Shown here: piece by piece, positions 15,141 to 23,703 of the stretch
How positions within the stretch are numbered: the stretch's first letter is position 1
Layout: every line of letters starts with the position of its first letter
Source: Butyrivibrio sp.
Lineage (GTDB): Bacteria > Bacillota > Clostridia > Lachnospirales > Lachnospiraceae
Direction of reading: 5' to 3'
Assembly: GCA_015056585.1 (NCBI GenBank)
Contig: SVFZ01000062.1
Coordinates: 1-32,698 of the forward strand
Length of the DNA: 32,698 nucleotides
Made by a program: the position numbers and the translations under genes
The notes under the pieces: model-generated
Seen by the model: only the letters and a program-made list of their open reading frames with translations
Database searches by the model: none
Told to the model about the DNA's origin: nothing

Positions 15141-16332
15141 AAATAAAAAAGTGGCAATTTGCCATGGGGGACTTTTTATTTTTACCGGCTTAATGGTTTT
15201 TGTTTTTTCGTTTTTTGGTGGTAAAAGCTATGAAGCTATTTTGAGAAATGTTATTGTTTCTTTAATAATATCCGGAACAGTCATATTTATGCTTAAAGAT
15301 GCTCAGGTAAGAGGCAATGAGGGGTTTTCTTATGATAACGGCGAGCATAAGATGCGATTTATTCTTTTTTACCTTGGAATGATCGCCCTTTCCTGCGCAT
15401 TTTCACTGGTGCCGAATCAGCTATGGCCTTACATGGCGCTGTTTGTGATACTGTCTCTTTTTTCGAACGCAGAGATTGGAATTGTTTCAGGGCTGGGATT
15501 TGTTATTATTTCGGTTCTTTTAGAGGAAAACAGTGATTATGGCTGCTTTTTCATGTATGTAATAGCCGGAGTTCTGGCAATAGTTCTTTTCAGGGAACTT
15601 AAGGAAGACACCACTATCGGAATGAAAGTATCTATTTCACTTATGATGCAGGCTGTTTTGCTTCTTGCCTTTGATGTACTGTTCCAGAACAGAACGCTTT
15701 CTATTAAGCTGATTATTATTCCAATCATAAACCTGATGCTTAACCTTATAATTCTTATGGCTTTCCTGAATATGTTTGGGCTTTATGTTATCAGGAAGTC
15801 AAATGACAATTATATGGAAATCAACGACACTGAGTTCCCTCTTTTGGCAAGACTGCGTGATACCAATAAAGATGAGTATTTCAGGGCAATACATACAGGA
15901 TATCTTGCGGAGAGAATCGCTCTTGGACTTGGCTTTAACGACAGGGCCGTAAAAAACTGCTCATATTACCACAGAATTGGCTCGCTTGAAGGAAAAAACA
16001 ACTGGGTAGATGTGGAATCAATTTACCTTAACAATAACTTTCCAAAGGAGGCAGTAGCTCTTTTAAAAGAGTATATTGAGAATCCAAAGGGGGCAGAGAA
16101 ATCAAAGGAATGCCTTTGTGTTGCGATTTCCGAGACGGTTGTTGCCACTATCATGTATATGGTAAAAAAGGATAAGGATGTAAAGATCGATTATGATCAG
16201 ATGATAGATAAGATTTTTGACAAAAAAGAAGCTGATGGTGAGCTTAAGAACTACAATATAACTTACAGAGAATATGATCAGATGAGAAAAATTCTAAAGA
16301 AAGAGAAATTATACTATGACTTTTTACGTTGA
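15130..16332 (+). CDS. Degenerate 7TM-HD (PgpH/YqfF-like) membrane protein
   Basis: It occupies the place of pgpH, the membrane c-di-AMP phosphodiesterase, between phoH and ybeY. Normal PgpH has about 700-900 residues; this one has 400. The large extracytoplasmic 7TMR-HDED domain is absent: the protein starts directly with membrane segments, roughly seven or eight between residues 7 and 215. The cytoplasmic part retains a recognisable HD-like outline: HTGYLAERIALGLG with H255, then SYYHRIG where the family has YYHDIGK. The metal-binding HD pair is therefore H281-R282. The later paired histidines and the ADSVE-like aspartate (here ISETV) are also not apparent. Catalysis is unlikely. A scaffold, a pseudoenzyme or a decaying gene are all possible; the ORF is intact with overlaps on both sides, which favours a maintained gene. 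Confidence 0.72.
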   Translation: MENENKKVAICHGGLFIFTGLMVFVFSFFGGKSYEAILRNVIVSLIISGTVIFMLKDAQVRGNEGFSYDNGEHKMRFILFYLGMIALSCAFSLVPNQLWPYMALFVILSLFSNAEIGIVSGLGFVIISVLLEENSDYGCFFMYVIAGVLAIVLFRELKEDTTIGMKVSISLMMQAVLLLAFDVLFQNRTLSIKLIIIPIINLMLNLIILMAFLNMFGLYVIRKSNDNYMEINDTEFPLLARLRDTNKDEYFRAIHTGYLAERIALGLGFNDRAVKNCSYYHRIGSLEGKNNWVDVESIYLNNNFPKEAVALLKEYIENPKGAEKSKECLCVAISETVVATIMYMVKKDKDVKIDYDQMIDKIFDKKEADGELKNYNITYREYDQMRKILKKEKLYYDFLR

Positions 16333-16819
16333 CAATGAAGTTGAAGCCAAATTCGATTTTGATTTTGAAGAAATAGCCAGAGAAGTTGCAGAGGCAGTTT
16401 TGAAGGAAGAAGAATGTGAATATGATGTTGAGATTTCCTTGACCATTACAGATGATGAAGGTATAAGGGCTATCAACAGGGATTATCGTGATATGGATAA
16501 ACCAACTGATGTACTGTCTTTTCCCACTATTAACTATGAGCAGCCGGGCGATTTTTCTGTTATTGAATCCGGACAAAAAAGCGGATGCCTCAATCCTGAC
16601 ACCGGGAATATCGCTTTTGGGGATATAGTGATAAATGAGGCAAGAGTCAGGTCACAGGCAAGAGACTATGGACATTCGGAAAAAAGAGAGTTTGCTTTTT
16701 TGATTGCCCATAGCATGCTTCATCTTTGCGGATACGACCATATGGAGGAAGTTGAAGCTGCAATTATGGAGAGTAAGCAGGAAAAAGTGCTTAAGTCTTT
16801 GGGGATTACAAGGGAGTAA
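16316..16819 (+). CDS. ybeY: Endoribonuclease / rRNA maturation factor YbeY
   Basis: YbeY is a zinc metalloprotein needed for 16S rRNA 3' maturation and 70S quality control. The 167-residue protein has the conserved DYRDMDKPTDVLSFP segment, FGDIVI, and the zinc motif H132-SML-H136-LCGYD-H142. Its ATG lies 17 bases inside the end of the preceding gene, so it is translationally coupled. A weak AAAGAGA precedes the start. The length is typical. Confidence 0.96.
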   Translation: MTFYVDNEVEAKFDFDFEEIAREVAEAVLKEEECEYDVEISLTITDDEGIRAINRDYRDMDKPTDVLSFPTINYEQPGDFSVIESGQKSGCLNPDTGNIAFGDIVINEARVRSQARDYGHSEKREFAFLIAHSMLHLCGYDHMEEVEAAIMESKQEKVLKSLGITRE

Positions 16820-16841
16820 TATATTTTTGGGGAGAGTCTGA

Positions 16842-18482
16842 ATGAAGACCTATACTGAGGAAAAAAGGATACGACCTGATATACTTACAGCAGCATTGTA
16901 TTGGTCTATCGTTATCATGATGCTGTATAACATCATTTCAGTCAGAATATTCGGGGATAAAGGTGCATATTTTAGTTCCGGGCCGCTTACGCTTTACTTC
17001 TTTCTGTATGTATCATTTGTTCTGTCAGTTCAGAAGGCTGTGTACATAATGGTCAGGATCAGAGCCAGAAGAAGCCAGTTTATAAATGCTGAGATAAATA
17101 TGCAAAGGTCCTTCAGAATATTTATTTTTGCAGGAATTATGATTGCTGCGCTTATTATAGGTTTTAGCATGGTTATAGCCAGGAACCTTTTTGGCGCCGG
17201 CAAGATTTATTTGCATTTTATATTGATCGGAGTAAGTTTGATTTTCCTGTGTTCACAAGGTGTATTAAGAGGTTATCTGCAGGGACTTGGCTATACAAAG
17301 CCTATCATTGTAAGTGACCTTTTGATCTCTGTCATAAGTTTTGGAACAGGGGCGATAATATCGGGATTTTTGTATAATTACGGGAAAAAGGTCAATGCTC
17401 TTTTTCACGGAGACGAATACAGCGCTATTTATGGAGCCTCCGGGATGGTTATCGGCGTTTTGATCGGGTCAATTGCAGGTTTTATTCAGATAAGTATCAG
17501 TATGATGTTGAGGAAAGCAGAGATTGCTGACATCGTTAAAAACGGTGCACCAAGATATCTTGATAATAAGAATGATGTGCTGACGGGACTTCGCTCAATC
17601 ATATATCTGTATGCATCGCCGCTGCTTGTACTGATTGCTGACATTGTCTTTTTTAATTTATTACACATAAAAAATGGTGATATTGAGGAACTTATACCTT
17701 TAATCGGCGCCTTTTCAGGCAGGATTATTTCTTTTGTTATCCTGGCTTCGTTTTTGTGCTGTATTCCGTTCATTAAATCCTGGAACAGAGTAATGGCGCG
17801 AATAGAGAGAGATGAGCTGGAGGGAGCAAGAGACAGACTTAAAAGATTACTTCACTTTGAGGCTATGCTTATCATTCCTGTCTGCATTTTTCTTTTTGCA
17901 GCATCCAAAGAGATGCAGATAGTTTTGTTTGGAAAATATTCTGCACTTATTGGTGATGCTTGTCCATGGGCTGCATTTATGGTGCTCTTTTTGTCTGCAT
18001 CTGTATTTATTTCGTGGCTTCTAAATCACATGGGTAAGTCAATCCTTATTGTAGTCAATCTTTCGATTGCATGGGCAAGTCATGTTGCGCTGGTAATACT
18101 GTTTGTGATTGTCCTGAAAAAGGATCTGCTTGGTATAATATGGGCTTTACTGATTTCGTTTTGTGTTTATGATGTTTTGAGCTTTGTTATGCTGTTCAAG
18201 ATGCTAAAATACAGGCACAATCTTGTTAGAAATTTAGGATTTCCGGCTCTTTCTGCAGCTCTTTCAGGGCTTATGCTTCTGCTAATTGAAAAACTGTTGG
18301 TTGACAGGATAGGAGAAGTTCTTACGGTTCTGATTGGTGCGGTTATTTATTTTGTTTTATATATGGTAATACTTATATTACTAAAAGGTGTAAGTGCGGA
18401 GGAACTTGAAAAGATTCCTTTTGGCAGGCTTTTTATGGGATTATCTAGTGTTCTGCAGCATGACAGATTTTATGAGGAATGA
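16842..18482 (+). CDS. Polysaccharide/lipid flippase-like membrane protein (SpoVB/MurJ-MATE superfamily)
   Basis: A 546-residue integral membrane protein with about 14 hydrophobic segments. It resembles the SpoVB/Wzx branch of the MOP exporters, which move lipid-linked cell-wall or polysaccharide precursors across the membrane. Recognisable features are the GVLRGYLQGLGYTKPIIVSDL stretch, where MurJ/SpoVB proteins carry a similar G.LRG..QG motif, and the acidic/basic loop MARIERDELEGARDRLKRLLHFE between membrane halves. GGGGAG precedes the ATG by 7 bases. It follows ybeY by 22 bases, so it is probably in the same transcript. The substrate cannot be told; it is not close enough for me to name it MurJ. 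Confidence 0.82.
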   Translation: MKTYTEEKRIRPDILTAALYWSIVIMMLYNIISVRIFGDKGAYFSSGPLTLYFFLYVSFVLSVQKAVYIMVRIRARRSQFINAEINMQRSFRIFIFAGIMIAALIIGFSMVIARNLFGAGKIYLHFILIGVSLIFLCSQGVLRGYLQGLGYTKPIIVSDLLISVISFGTGAIISGFLYNYGKKVNALFHGDEYSAIYGASGMVIGVLIGSIAGFIQISISMMLRKAEIADIVKNGAPRYLDNKNDVLTGLRSIIYLYASPLLVLIADIVFFNLLHIKNGDIEELIPLIGAFSGRIISFVILASFLCCIPFIKSWNRVMARIERDELEGARDRLKRLLHFEAMLIIPVCIFLFAASKEMQIVLFGKYSALIGDACPWAAFMVLFLSASVFISWLLNHMGKSILIVVNLSIAWASHVALVILFVIVLKKDLLGIIWALLISFCVYDVLSFVMLFKMLKYRHNLVRNLGFPALSAALSGLMLLLIEKLLVDRIGEVLTVLIGAVIYFVLYMVILILLKGVSAEELEKIPFGRLFMGLSSVLQHDRFYEE

Positions 18483-18555
18483 CAGATTCCCGAAGTAGAA
18501 GTATTTATATATTGATGTGATGAGAAATATATATTGAATGCTATGAGGATTAGTT

Positions 18556-19782
18556 TTGAATAAAAAGGTAATTGTGCTTGGCGGAGGCGCTTCCGGAATG
18601 TGCGCTGCAGTTTACGCAGCAAGAAATGGCGCTGAAGTTACAATAATAGAAAAGAATACACAGCTTGGCAAAAAGCTTTCTATGACCGGAAACGGCAGAT
18701 GTAATCTTTCAAATCTGGATATGAATGAAAAGATGTACAATGCAGCTGCTGAAAAGAGAATGAAGCAGTGGCTCTCTGTTTACGGTGTTCTCGATGTAAT
18801 TAATTTTGTTAAGTCTCTGGGAATTGTAATTAAAAGCGAAGATGGCTATTTGTATCCCATATCCGGACAGGCTTCAACTGTTGTCGATGCCTTTAAGAAT
18901 GAGCTTAAAAGGCTTGAAGTAAAGGTCGTGTACGGCGAACAGGCCAAGGCGGTAAATGTAATTGAAGCTGCTGAAAAATATGAGGTCATCACTAATATAA
19001 ACAGTTATGAAGCAGACAGAGTGATCATTGCAACCGGCGGATTGTCAGGCGCTAAAAGTACAATGTCCACCGGCGATGGCTATTATATCTGCAAAAAACT
19101 TGGGCTTAGCGTCAAGGACACCTATCCGGCTCTTGTGGGCTTTAAGACCGCAGAGGACGAAATCATGCCTGAAAACGGAGTCAGATGTACTGCAGAGATC
19201 TCTTTTTTGCTGGGATCAGAAGTTATAGCCAGAGAATACGGTGAACTTCAACTTACAAAGGACGGTATTTCCGGTATACCTGTAATGCAAGCCAGTGGTA
19301 AGGTAGTAAGGTTTTTGGCAGAAGGCAAGCCAATTTTTGCTTCTATCAATTTTTTCCCGGATTATGATGAGGATGATTACCTTTCTCTTGAGAAGGAAAT
19401 GCTAAGACTTCGAGATGACAGGAGTTTGGCAGAGTTTCTAAATGGTTATCACAATTCTCAGATTAACGAGATGATTATAAAAAGAACAAAGATGGGACGC
19501 AGCATGAAGATGAAGAACATATCAGAAAGCATGGTGCGGAGCATTTTTGATAACTACAGGAATTATAAGATAAGGCTATCAGACAGCTACGGCTATCAGC
19601 TCTCTCAGGTAACATCCGGAGGTGTCAGCCTGGGGGATATTCGTGACGATATGACCATTGTTTCCGATAATGGTATCTTTGTTGTCGGTGAGCTTTTAGA
19701 CGTTGACGGAAGATGCGGAGGATATAATCTTCAGTGGGCCTTCACCAGTGGCGCTATCGCAGGAACTGTTGCTTCGCTGTGA
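18556..19782 (+). CDS. BaiN/HI0933-family flavoprotein (NAD(P)/FAD-dependent oxidoreductase)
   Basis: A 408-residue FAD protein of the HI0933/YhiN/BaiN family. Its physiological substrate is generally unknown, although BaiN is linked to bile acid reduction in one clostridium. The N-terminus is a dinucleotide fold, IVLGGGASGMCAAVYAARNGAEV, with EKNTQLGKKLSMTGNGRCNLSN, a family signature. GDGYYICKKLGLSV, QVTSGGVSLGDI and the C-terminal GELLDVDGRCGGYNLQWAF close the FAD site. The start is TTG 18556: GAGG (18545-18548) is spaced 7 bases from it and the fold begins immediately. It is followed at a 36-base gap by another flavoprotein. Confidence 0.88.
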   Translation: MNKKVIVLGGGASGMCAAVYAARNGAEVTIIEKNTQLGKKLSMTGNGRCNLSNLDMNEKMYNAAAEKRMKQWLSVYGVLDVINFVKSLGIVIKSEDGYLYPISGQASTVVDAFKNELKRLEVKVVYGEQAKAVNVIEAAEKYEVITNINSYEADRVIIATGGLSGAKSTMSTGDGYYICKKLGLSVKDTYPALVGFKTAEDEIMPENGVRCTAEISFLLGSEVIAREYGELQLTKDGISGIPVMQASGKVVRFLAEGKPIFASINFFPDYDEDDYLSLEKEMLRLRDDRSLAEFLNGYHNSQINEMIIKRTKMGRSMKMKNISESMVRSIFDNYRNYKIRLSDSYGYQLSQVTSGGVSLGDIRDDMTIVSDNGIFVVGELLDVDGRCGGYNLQWAFTSGAIAGTVASL

Positions 19783-19818
19783 GAAATTTGATAGTAGATT
19801 TTGACAAAGAAGGTTTAG

Positions 19819-21603
19819 ATGATAAGAATCAATCAGATTAAGATCAGACATGATCTTGAAAAAAGAATAAGTAATGATCAACTTCGCGACGTGCTGATAA
19901 AGCATGCTGCGAAGATTTTGCATGTGGATAAAAGTCAGATAAAGGATATTGAAATAATCAGACACTCGATTGATGCAAGGAAGAAGCCGGAGATTTTTGA
20001 TATATATCTGGTGGATGTTGCAGTTAAAGGTGCTGATGAAACGAAAGTAGTCAGCAAATGCAAAAATAAAGACGTGAGTCTCAAAGAGAAAGATGACTAC
20101 GATTTTGACAAGCAGGTGCTGAGTATTTTAAATAGAAAAGATGAGCGCAGGGAAATTGTATCATCATTTTCAAATAAAGAGAAAGCCTGTGACAATGCTT
20201 TTAATGACGATAGAATTGTTATCATCGGTGCAGGACCGGCCGGGCTTTTCTGCGGATACATGCTTGCGCTCAAGGGACTTAAGCCCCTTATTATTGAGAG
20301 AGGTGCTGATGTTGATAAGAGAACGGAAGCAGTCGAACACTTCTGGAAGACCGGAGAACTTAATACATCTACAAATGTACAGTTTGGCGAGGGCGGTGCC
20401 GGGACTTTTTCTGACGGTAAACTCAATACTATGGTTAAAGACAAGGATGGAAGAGGGAGAGAAGCGCTTAAGATTTTTGTGAAACATGGCGCACAGGAAG
20501 AGATCTTGTATGATGCAAAGCCGCATATCGGCACTGACGTACTCAGAAATGTTGTAAAAAATATCAGAGAAGACATAAAAAAGCTTGGCGGAGAGGTGCT
20601 ATTTGAGACCAAAGTTACTGATATTATTATAGATGATTGCGGAAAAATACAGGGACTTATTGCTGAAACTGATAAGGCAGGTGTATTAGAAAAAAAAGAA
20701 ATCCAATGTAGCAGAGTAGTCCTTGCTATCGGTCACAGTGCCAGGGATACTTTCTATATGTTAAAAGACAGAAAGGTGAGCATGGAGAAAAAGCCTTTCG
20801 CTGTAGGTTTCAGAGTTGAACATCCCCAGAGCATAATAAATAAGTCTCAGTATGGAATTGAGGATCCCAAGACTCTGCCTCCGGCACCTTACAAATTGAC
20901 AACCACAACAGACAATGGCCGTGGCGTTTACTCTTTTTGTATGTGTCCGGGAGGATATGTGGTTAATGCCTCTTCAGAAGAGGGGAGACTAGCTGTAAAC
21001 GGTATGAGCTATTCAAAAAGAGATGGTACAAATGCCAACTCAGCTATTATCGTTACTGTTGATCCCAAAGATTTTGGCGGTGATGACATTCTCTCCGGGG
21101 TAGAGTTCCAAAGACGTCTTGAGGAAAAAGCTTATGAAATCGGACAGGGGAAAATCCCTGTTGAGTTATATGGGGATTTTAAAGGTGCATTTAATGATAT
21201 AAGTAATTTGGTAAGAAATTCTGGAAAAAGTTCTGAAAGCGAGCATATAGAAGATAAAGAATCTTCTTGGAAGATAGATCCATGCATGCGCGGAGACTAT
21301 ACCTTTGCGAATGTACATGAGATCCTTCCGGATGAACTCAATAACTGCTTCATACAGGGAATGGAGAAGTTCGGAAAGATTATTAAAGGATATAATTCTG
21401 ATAATACTCTTGTTTCAGGCGTTGAATCCAGAACATCATCTCCGGTTAGAATTACAAGAGATGAGAACTGCCAGTCAGTAAATATCAAAGGTCTTTATCC
21501 CTGTGGTGAAGGAGCCGGATATGCAGGCGGTATAATGTCTGCAGCTATGGACGGAATGAAAGTGGCTGAGTATGTTGTTTCTGATATTGTAAAAGCAACT
21601 TGA
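19819..21603 (+). CDS. Uncharacterised FAD-dependent dehydrogenase (COG2509 type)
   Basis: A 594-residue FAD protein of the group usually listed as 'uncharacterised FAD-dependent dehydrogenase'. The N-terminal about 100 residues form a separate alpha/beta domain (MIRINQIKIRH, IIRHSIDARKKPEIFDIYLV) typical of the family. The FAD fold is IVIIGAGPAGLFCGYMLALKG near 135-155, then LIIERGADVDKR, VQFGEGGAGTFSDGKLNT, VLAIGHSARDTFYML, FCMCPGGYVVNASSE, and the C-terminal FAD segment GLYPCGEGAGYAGGIMSAAMDG. The reaction is not known. It lies in tandem with another flavoprotein and upstream of 5-FCL; no functional link is evident. Confidence 0.88.
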   Translation: MIRINQIKIRHDLEKRISNDQLRDVLIKHAAKILHVDKSQIKDIEIIRHSIDARKKPEIFDIYLVDVAVKGADETKVVSKCKNKDVSLKEKDDYDFDKQVLSILNRKDERREIVSSFSNKEKACDNAFNDDRIVIIGAGPAGLFCGYMLALKGLKPLIIERGADVDKRTEAVEHFWKTGELNTSTNVQFGEGGAGTFSDGKLNTMVKDKDGRGREALKIFVKHGAQEEILYDAKPHIGTDVLRNVVKNIREDIKKLGGEVLFETKVTDIIIDDCGKIQGLIAETDKAGVLEKKEIQCSRVVLAIGHSARDTFYMLKDRKVSMEKKPFAVGFRVEHPQSIINKSQYGIEDPKTLPPAPYKLTTTTDNGRGVYSFCMCPGGYVVNASSEEGRLAVNGMSYSKRDGTNANSAIIVTVDPKDFGGDDILSGVEFQRRLEEKAYEIGQGKIPVELYGDFKGAFNDISNLVRNSGKSSESEHIEDKESSWKIDPCMRGDYTFANVHEILPDELNNCFIQGMEKFGKIIKGYNSDNTLVSGVESRTSSPVRITRDENCQSVNIKGLYPCGEGAGYAGGIMSAAMDGMKVAEYVVSDIVKAT

Positions 21604-21644
21604 TCTTCCGTATGATGAGGCAAAAGAATTACTTTGAATATTTT

Positions 21645-21675
21645 GCGGTATAGAATTGAAAATAATCTATACCGC
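21645..21675 (+). promoter_or_regulatory. Leader hairpin before 5-FCL
   Basis: GCGGTATAG (21645-21653) pairs perfectly with CTATACCGC (21667-21675) across a 13-nt loop. The following TTCGTCTTTATT is T-rich but interrupted. This could be a weak terminator after the flavoprotein or an attenuator 34 bases before the 5-FCL start. Confidence 0.55.
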
Positions 21676-21708
21676 TTCGTCTTTATTAGCAGAAAAATGG
21701 GTGTAGAA

Positions 21709-22293
21709 ATGACAAAGAGTGAAATCAGAAAAGAAATTATAAAAAAAAGAGACAGCTTGTCCGAGGAAGAACAAAGAACAAAAAGCAGACTCATATTTGA
21801 AAGTCTTGTACAAATCGATGAGTATAAAGAAGCCGCAGGGGTCCTAGTCTACGCCAGCCTAGGATCAGAAGTCAGAACAGACGATATCATACTTGACTGT
21901 CTGGCAGTTGGGAAAAAAGTATACTGTCCTAAGGTAACTGATCGCAAGAATGGCCAAATGCTTTTTGTAAGGATTAATTCTATTGATGAACTGAAAGAAG
22001 GGTTTGCAGGAATAAGAGAGCCTGAAATTATTGAAAACTCTGAAATATTCAGAGGCATTGCGGCCTTTAATGATCATCATGTGCTAGTTCTGGTTCCCGG
22101 TGTAGCGTTTGATTATTCTCGTAACAGGATAGGATATAACGGCGGCTTCTATGATAGATTTCTTGAAAAAAACAAAGAAGTGAAAACAATTGCCCTTGCG
22201 TATGACCTTCAGGTAGTTGATTTTGAAATTCCCAGCGAAGAGCATGATATAAAACCGGATAAAATGATTACTGAAAATGCGCTTATTTCTTGA
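21709..22293 (+). CDS. 5-formyltetrahydrofolate cyclo-ligase
   Basis: It converts 5-formyl-THF to 5,10-methenyl-THF with ATP, returning the storage or inhibitory folate to the pool used by FolD and Fhs, also encoded here. From ATG 21709 it has 194 residues, normal for the family, beginning MTKSEIRKEIIKKRDSLSEEE. The family signature near the C-terminus is VPGVAFDYSRNRIGYNGGFYDRFL, the substrate/ATP region, here GYNGGFYDRF where many homologues have GxGGGYYDR. An in-frame ATG at 21697 and an upstream TTG at 21634 keep the frame open; the latter would translate through the leader hairpin and is rejected. The ribosome site is poor (GGGTGTAGAA). Confidence 0.93.
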   Translation: MTKSEIRKEIIKKRDSLSEEEQRTKSRLIFESLVQIDEYKEAAGVLVYASLGSEVRTDDIILDCLAVGKKVYCPKVTDRKNGQMLFVRINSIDELKEGFAGIREPEIIENSEIFRGIAAFNDHHVLVLVPGVAFDYSRNRIGYNGGFYDRFLEKNKEVKTIALAYDLQVVDFEIPSEEHDIKPDKMITENALIS

Positions 22294-22453
22294 GCTAAAA
22301 ATAGATTTGCAATAGCAAAAATAATAAAGCTGCATATTTATGCGCGATATGCATCCTTTTATATTTGTTATTCATCATTTTTGCAGATGCTATGCCAGAT
22401 GCAAATATGTAAACTATCTATTATTTGTAAAGAAGATTGTGATACATAATTGT

Positions 22454-22479
22454 AACAGCCTGCGATAGTGCAGGCTGTT
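22454..22479. terminator. Hairpin between convergent genes (possible terminator)
   Basis: AACAGCCTGC (22454-22463) pairs perfectly with GCAGGCTGTT (22470-22479), loop of 6. It lies between the ends of 5-FCL (+) and the Rpn-like gene (-). Neither side has a real T-run, so it may work poorly or act as an mRNA 3' end protector. The rest of gap 22294-22498 is AT-rich with short GCAT repeats and nothing I can name. Confidence 0.5.
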
Positions 22480-22498
22480 GTGATAATGAGGATTTTGG

Positions 22499-23386
22499 TT
22501 ACTGCTTTTCTTTTGCATTAAGCTGGGCTAACAACTCAGCAATTTGAGCATCCTTTTCGGCTATTGTAGAATCTTTCTCAGCTATGGTTTTATCTTTTTC
22601 TGAAATGATAGTAGTGAATTTAACAGTTGTTTCAGATATGCCTTCTTCCTTTGCTTGTTTAAGATCATCAGCCATGATTCTTCTTAATGCTTCATTCATC
22701 ATGTTTTCGTTTTCTCCTTTCATCTCTTCGAAGAGCTTTTCGTTAGCCATTGAGCTAACCTGCAGTACTGCATTAGCGTTGCCTTTATCGCCAGGAAAGG
22801 TATATTTTGATGCTTCTGTGATAAAGGCTTTGATATCATCGATATCTGCGTCTTTTGACATAATTCTAAGAACTTTAAAAATATCTTCTTGCAGTTCCTT
22901 GGTTATGATAATGTACAATGGTATTGATATTATGCCTTGCACTGAGTAAATACCACTGCTTGGATTTGTAAAATTGAATCCATCTTTTTCCAGCTGACTT
23001 AATAAGGCTGTGGGTTTCGAATGCCTGAATACTATGATAGTTAATTCGGTGGATGGAATCTTATTATTTTTATGGCTTAGTCCTTTATAAAGAGAAGCGT
23101 AGCCGATCACTTTCCATAAGGTATCGATATTAAGCTCATCATATGGATTTTTATATTCAATGATGTTATGAGTTTTAAAAAGCCGTCCAATGGCATTATC
23201 GATGATGATTCCGGGATTTAGTTTAAGTAGCAGGAAATCAATCCGTAGCGGCTGCTTTGAAAGAGAGTGTTCTCTTTCAATTGATAACTGGTCTTTGTAA
23301 TCTCTGAAAACCAGTTCTAAACCTCCAGCAAAACCGGAATGCCAGTCAATTTGATCCTTTTGTTTATTATTGTGTTTGTTGTTCAC
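22499..23386 (-). CDS. Rpn/PD-(D/E)XK-like nuclease-family protein with C-terminal coiled coil
   Basis: The protein has about 295 residues. The N-terminal half looks like a restriction-endonuclease fold: RIDFLLLK supplies the acidic strand and IIEYKNP the (D/E)-x-K pair, the arrangement seen in Rpn/transposase-like PD-(D/E)XK families. The C-terminal 30 residues are a near-perfect heptad coil (EKDKTIAEKDSTIAEKDAQI) built from three direct repeats of an EKD-x-x-IA unit. Start choice is difficult. The frame is open to TTG 23419, but a strong promoter occupies 23391-23419, so GTG 23386 is the first start that could be transcribed. There is no ribosome site in the resulting mRNA. Such genes are often multicopy in Lachnospiraceae (family knowledge). 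A nuclease role is inference; enzymatic activity is not demonstrated. Confidence 0.72.
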   Translation of the reverse strand: MNNKHNNKQKDQIDWHSGFAGGLELVFRDYKDQLSIEREHSLSKQPLRIDFLLLKLNPGIIIDNAIGRLFKTHNIIEYKNPYDELNIDTLWKVIGYASLYKGLSHKNNKIPSTELTIIVFRHSKPTALLSQLEKDGFNFTNPSSGIYSVQGIISIPLYIIITKELQEDIFKVLRIMSKDADIDDIKAFITEASKYTFPGDKGNANAVLQVSSMANEKLFEEMKGENENMMNEALRRIMADDLKQAKEEGISETTVKFTTIISEKDKTIAEKDSTIAEKDAQIAELLAQLNAKEKQ

Positions 23387-23390
23387 TTGA

Positions 23391-23419
23391 ATTATAGCAC
23401 CTCCAAAATGGGCAGACAA
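23391..23419 (-). promoter_or_regulatory. Promoter overlapping the start of the Rpn-like gene
   Basis: On the minus strand TTGTCT (23419-23414), a 17-base spacer and TATAAT (23396-23391) match the consensus closely. The expected start point falls at about 23385, i.e. on the GTG codon (23386-23384), implying a leaderless or nearly leaderless mRNA. Confidence 0.6.
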
Positions 23420-23623
23420 TCAGAGCCTGCACTTAAGTTGTTACATAATTTCTTAAAGAAGTGGGATCATTATCAGTAAATACGTAATAATAGAAATGTC
23501 AGAAAGAAATGTAACCTGTTGCCATAGGATACTGGCGACATAGACAATGCTATCACATAAATCTTAAGAAATATGATCGAAAAATCTTAAGGAATTATGA
23601 ATTCATAGAAAGTTCACATTATA

Positions 23624-23652
23624 TTGAAAATAAAGGCTTTCAAAGGTATAAT
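23624..23652 (+). promoter_or_regulatory. Strong promoter of proA
   Basis: TTGAAA (23624-23629), 17-base spacer, TATAAT (23647-23652). The predicted start near 23659 gives a leader of about 45 bases with GGAGG (23693-23697) before ATG 23704. Two direct copies of AAATCTTAAG (23559-23568 and 23582-23591) lie upstream, 23 bases apart, in the otherwise featureless 284-base gap 23420-23703, and could bind a regulator. Confidence 0.85.
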
Positions 23653-23703
23653 TTAGAAAGTCTTTATTATTTTGCTGTTTTTGTTTCGCCTTGGAGGATA
23701 GGT

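Noticed and set aside
22294-22498. Small RNA or phage attachment site in the gap before the Rpn-like gene
   Set aside because: Only short GCAT-type repeats and one hairpin are visible; no promoter, tRNA or integrase is nearby.
22559-22600. Short tandem repeat near the end of the Rpn-like gene as a CRISPR-like array
   Set aside because: The repeats are in frame and encode coiled-coil heptads; there are no spacers.
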